Part shown: piece after piece, positions 5,005-6,822 of the stretch
How positions within the stretch are numbered: the stretch's first letter is position 1
How the letters are laid out: the number at the start of each line of letters is the position of its first letter
DNA from: Anaerolineales bacterium
GTDB lineage: Bacteria; Chloroflexota; Anaerolineae; Anaerolineales; Villigracilaceae
Assembly: GCA_028689195.1 (NCBI GenBank)
Contig: JAQTWR010000149.1
Span: 1 to 6,822 of the forward strand
Reading direction: 5' to 3'
Length of the DNA stretch: 6,822 nt
Translations under genes and position numbers: made by a program
The notes under the pieces: model-generated
Told to the model about the DNA's origin: nothing
What the model saw: the letters and a program-made list of their open reading frames with translations, nothing else
Database searches by the model: none

Positions 5005-5502
5005 CTAGCGTATTGGAGTTATGGTAAATAGTTTTGGCGTAGATATCCCATATTTATACGAAAACGCATTGTTTACTTTTTTGTCGCTCAACCCAGAGCG
5101 CAAGAGTACTTGCCGAATCAAAAAATACCCCAGCGACTCATCCGCAGTCTCCTTGTCCAAACTGTTATATATATTCGCGTCCAGATAGATTTTCAAAATT
5201 GGCATATTCCCCATCCATTCGCCATATACAAACGTGCGCCCCTTTACGCCTGCCCCCTCTGTCGTCTCTTTGCGTGCGCGCGTCAGCCAGATGATTGCCT
5301 TGCTCAACTTGATATTATTTTTGGTTGCTTCATCGCGGAATTCCTTTTGTGTTTCTTGGTCAATTTTTAGTCGGTAGTCAGGTCGCTGGTTTAGTATCGC
5401 CACATACCCGTCTTGCAATACGCCAAATCGCCATATCAGCAGCAACAACAATACCAAGACCGCGCCCATCATACTCAAAATCCATTTATACCCTCTCGCC
5501 AT
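5005..5502 (-). CDS. single-pass membrane-anchored protein of unknown function
   Basis: I do not recognise this gene. From the ATG at 5502 it encodes 165 residues: a short basic start (MARGYKW), a strongly hydrophobic segment (about 8-25, with an LVLLLLLIW core), and an outward-facing domain of about 135 residues with no cysteine. The domain is rich in charged helical sequence (QETQKEFRDEATKNNIKLSKAIIW), then a YGEW/LKIYLDAN segment, then ESLGYFLIRQVLLRSG. A TTG at 5538 would add 12 residues (MKKLFRCDIVVY); I prefer the ATG because it gives a classical signal anchor, but neither start has a good SD. It follows the lipoprotein gene closely and abuts the Hint gene (stop TAG, then ATG without spacing). 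All three products are predicted to enter or cross the membrane, so they probably act together at the cell surface. Confidence 0.75.
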   Translation of the reverse strand: MARGYKWILSMMGAVLVLLLLLIWRFGVLQDGYVAILNQRPDYRLKIDQETQKEFRDEATKNNIKLSKAIIWLTRARKETTEGAGVKGRTFVYGEWMGNMPILKIYLDANIYNSLDKETADESLGYFLIRQVLLRSGLSDKKVNNAFSYKYGISTPKLFTITPIR

Positions 5503-5550
5503 ATAGACCACTATGTCACAACGAAAGAGTTTTTTCAATCCACTAAAAAG

Positions 5551-6768
5551 TTATCTCGCCAGTTCAAAATAATGACCTGCAAGTCTTTCATAATTGAAAC
5601 TTGTCCAATCAGTATTAGCCAATTTTGCATAATTAATGACCACCATAGGTGGATCTGCCCACGCCATTACTTCTGTATATTTTGGTTGCTGATCAATGGT
5701 CTTTTCAATCACCATATTAAATACCTGAGACGCTCCCATCAATTTTTCCTCAGCAGACAACTCCTGATACAAAGGGTATCTTAACAATTTTGATTTTTTA
5801 ACAGCGTTCTCTCCCCATTCACTCCCCATTCTAAATTTCCATGACAAAATATTACTCCCACTTGGCGAGGTCACTGGCTCTACCCTCATTTGCTCTACTG
5901 TAAAATTGATGTCACAGTATGGGTCCTTGGAATAATCAAAATCATCAAAATCGTTTGCATCATCGGACATAGTTTCGCTCTTTTTTGGCACATCAAAGCC
6001 TACCATCACTTGCGACAAATCTATATTTTCCAGTTTTTCTACTCCGCAAGCCTTTATATATCTTGCGCTTTGAGCGTATGGATTATTTACAGGGACATAC
6101 AAAGTAACTGGCTCGCCGCCTTTTTCTACATGTCTTACAAGAGCGCTAGCGCTAGGAAACTGTTTCAAAAACGCAGCATGGTCGTCAATGATATTTTGTG
6201 GAAAGTCTTTTATAAATCTAGGGTTGACAAGCGAGTTATTCACCGCCCACAAAGCGCTGATAGTTTTGTTCCGTAGTTCCTTCGCTTTGCGGTCTTGCAC
6301 TCTCAATTCGCCTCCTGCCATCCCTTCTTCTGTCCACAAAACCGTGCCGTCAGCGCTAGAGAATATCACTTCCGCCACTACCCACTTGCCATCTTTAAGT
6401 TCGTATCCATTTACGCTCTGCCACTTGCCGTCTTTATCAAAAACCATATCCTTGTCGCTGAGCGTGACTTCTGTTCCGTCTGCTAGTTGAAGGGTAAATT
6501 CTGAACCGTTTTTATAAAGTCCAGGAGCAACTATTACACTCCAAGTATTATTTTCATTTAGTAGAGCACTCTTCTCTCCAGGCTTGCTGCCTCGGTACCA
6601 TTTCCCGTCCGCATCTTGCCAAATAACCGCTGTCGAGGTCGGCGTGGATGTTTGAGTCACAGGCAAAGTGACGGTCATCTTGGGGATGACTGTCACTTGC
6701 AGCGCGGGGGCGTTGGGCGAACATGCGAAAAGAATACATGCAAGAATGGGCAGAAGAATTTCTTTCAT
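5551..6768 (-). CDS. large lipoprotein of unknown function with DGKW repeats
   Basis: The 405-residue product has a lipoprotein signal ending in LFAC (lipidated Cys16; ILAC with Cys11 is a second candidate). A Thr/Pro/Val-rich linker follows (about 24-48). Then comes a beta-rich region in which DGKW recurs three times (54-57, 113-116, 126-129). These sit in units like DADGKWYRG and DKDGKWQSVNGYELKDGKW, suggesting short repeated strands. Residues 160-405 look like a separate mixed domain with an acidic patch (269-282, DDANDFDDFDYSKD) and a late MVIEKTIDQQPKYTEVMAWADPP segment. No known family is recognised. The ATG at 6768 is supported by AGGAGT five bases upstream (6779-6774). It is the first complete gene of the minus-strand cassette. 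Composition is A+T-richer than that of the methionine genes. Confidence 0.82.
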   Translation of the reverse strand: MKEILLPILACILFACSPNAPALQVTVIPKMTVTLPVTQTSTPTSTAVIWQDADGKWYRGSKPGEKSALLNENNTWSVIVAPGLYKNGSEFTLQLADGTEVTLSDKDMVFDKDGKWQSVNGYELKDGKWVVAEVIFSSADGTVLWTEEGMAGGELRVQDRKAKELRNKTISALWAVNNSLVNPRFIKDFPQNIIDDHAAFLKQFPSASALVRHVEKGGEPVTLYVPVNNPYAQSARYIKACGVEKLENIDLSQVMVGFDVPKKSETMSDDANDFDDFDYSKDPYCDINFTVEQMRVEPVTSPSGSNILSWKFRMGSEWGENAVKKSKLLRYPLYQELSAEEKLMGASQVFNMVIEKTIDQQPKYTEVMAWADPPMVVINYAKLANTDWTSFNYERLAGHYFELAR

Positions 6769-6773
6769 GGGTT

Positions 6774-6779
6774 ACTCCT
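6774..6779 (-). promoter_or_regulatory. Shine-Dalgarno site of the lipoprotein gene
   Basis: AGGAGT on the minus strand precedes the ATG at 6768 by five bases and decides that start. It overlaps the TAG stop of the possible upstream frame (6780-6778), an arrangement common within operons. Confidence 0.75.
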
Positions 6780-6822
6780 AATCTGGGCTGTTTCTTAAAT
6801 GCTCTTTTACCAAAGAGTTCAC
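6778..6822 (-). CDS. possible 3' end of an upstream cassette gene (partial)
   Basis: On minus, one frame runs from the window edge to a TAG at 6780-6778 and encodes NSLVKEHLRNSPD before the stop. Its stop overlaps the SD of the lipoprotein gene and lies 9 nt before that ATG. This is typical operon spacing and suggests the cassette continues beyond the window. Only 14 codons are visible, so chance is a real alternative. Confidence 0.3.
   Translation of the reverse strand: MNSLVKEHLRNSPD

Noticed and set aside
5413..6490. several plus-strand open frames of 60-128 codons
   Set aside because: They are antisense to the lipoprotein and membrane-anchor genes, lack ribosome sites and show no family features.

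Overview
The window looks like part of a bacterial chromosome, possibly a member of the Chloroflexota (Anaerolineae-like). This is inferred from gene style, the S-box-controlled metY-metA pair, and palindromic repeats of a kind I associate with that group. No rRNA or marker gene fixes the taxonomy. Most of the left two thirds is ordinary core genome. The right third (about 4.35-6.8 kb) is visibly richer in A+T and holds three unfamiliar exported-protein genes, so it looks accessory.

Layout from left to right. Positions 2-118 may hold the last 38 codons of a plus-strand gene, convergent with an HU/IHF-fold DNA-binding protein gene (111-530, minus). That gene has its own promoter and a structured leader. 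Next, also on minus, is a methionine operon transcribed metY (1653-2942) then metA (663-1583). It is driven by a strong sigma70-type promoter (3186-3215) and a SAM-I riboswitch with an intrinsic terminator (2994-3166). MetA carries Glu at position 111, the acetyl-CoA signature, so it should make O-acetylhomoserine. MetY then converts that with sulfide to homocysteine, and SAM, the end product of the pathway, shuts the operon off. The two genes are separated by a repeat-built hairpin.

The 386 bp without a protein gene (2943-3328) is filled by the riboswitch and two divergent promoters. The rightward promoter (3288-3316) drives tRNA-Gly(UCC) and then a CAU tRNA that I read as the minor isoleucine tRNA (tRNA-Ile2). 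A palindromic element sits between them. Only 13 nt after the second tRNA begins a lipoprotein polysaccharide deacetylase (3568-4344) with no visible Shine-Dalgarno site, so it is probably expressed from the tRNA transcript.

Converging on the deacetylase is a tight minus-strand cassette. It starts with a possible upstream gene end (6778-6822), followed by a 405-residue lipoprotein (5551-6768), a single-pass membrane-anchored protein (about 5005-5502) and a secreted, Cys-rich protein with a Hint (hedgehog/intein) domain (4174-5004). The last start codon directly abuts the preceding stop codon. The 3' end of the Hint gene runs 171 bp antisense into the deacetylase, and a palindrome of repeat-family appearance lies inside the Hint coding region. 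This cassette, and its odd Hint terminus, is the least explained part of the window.
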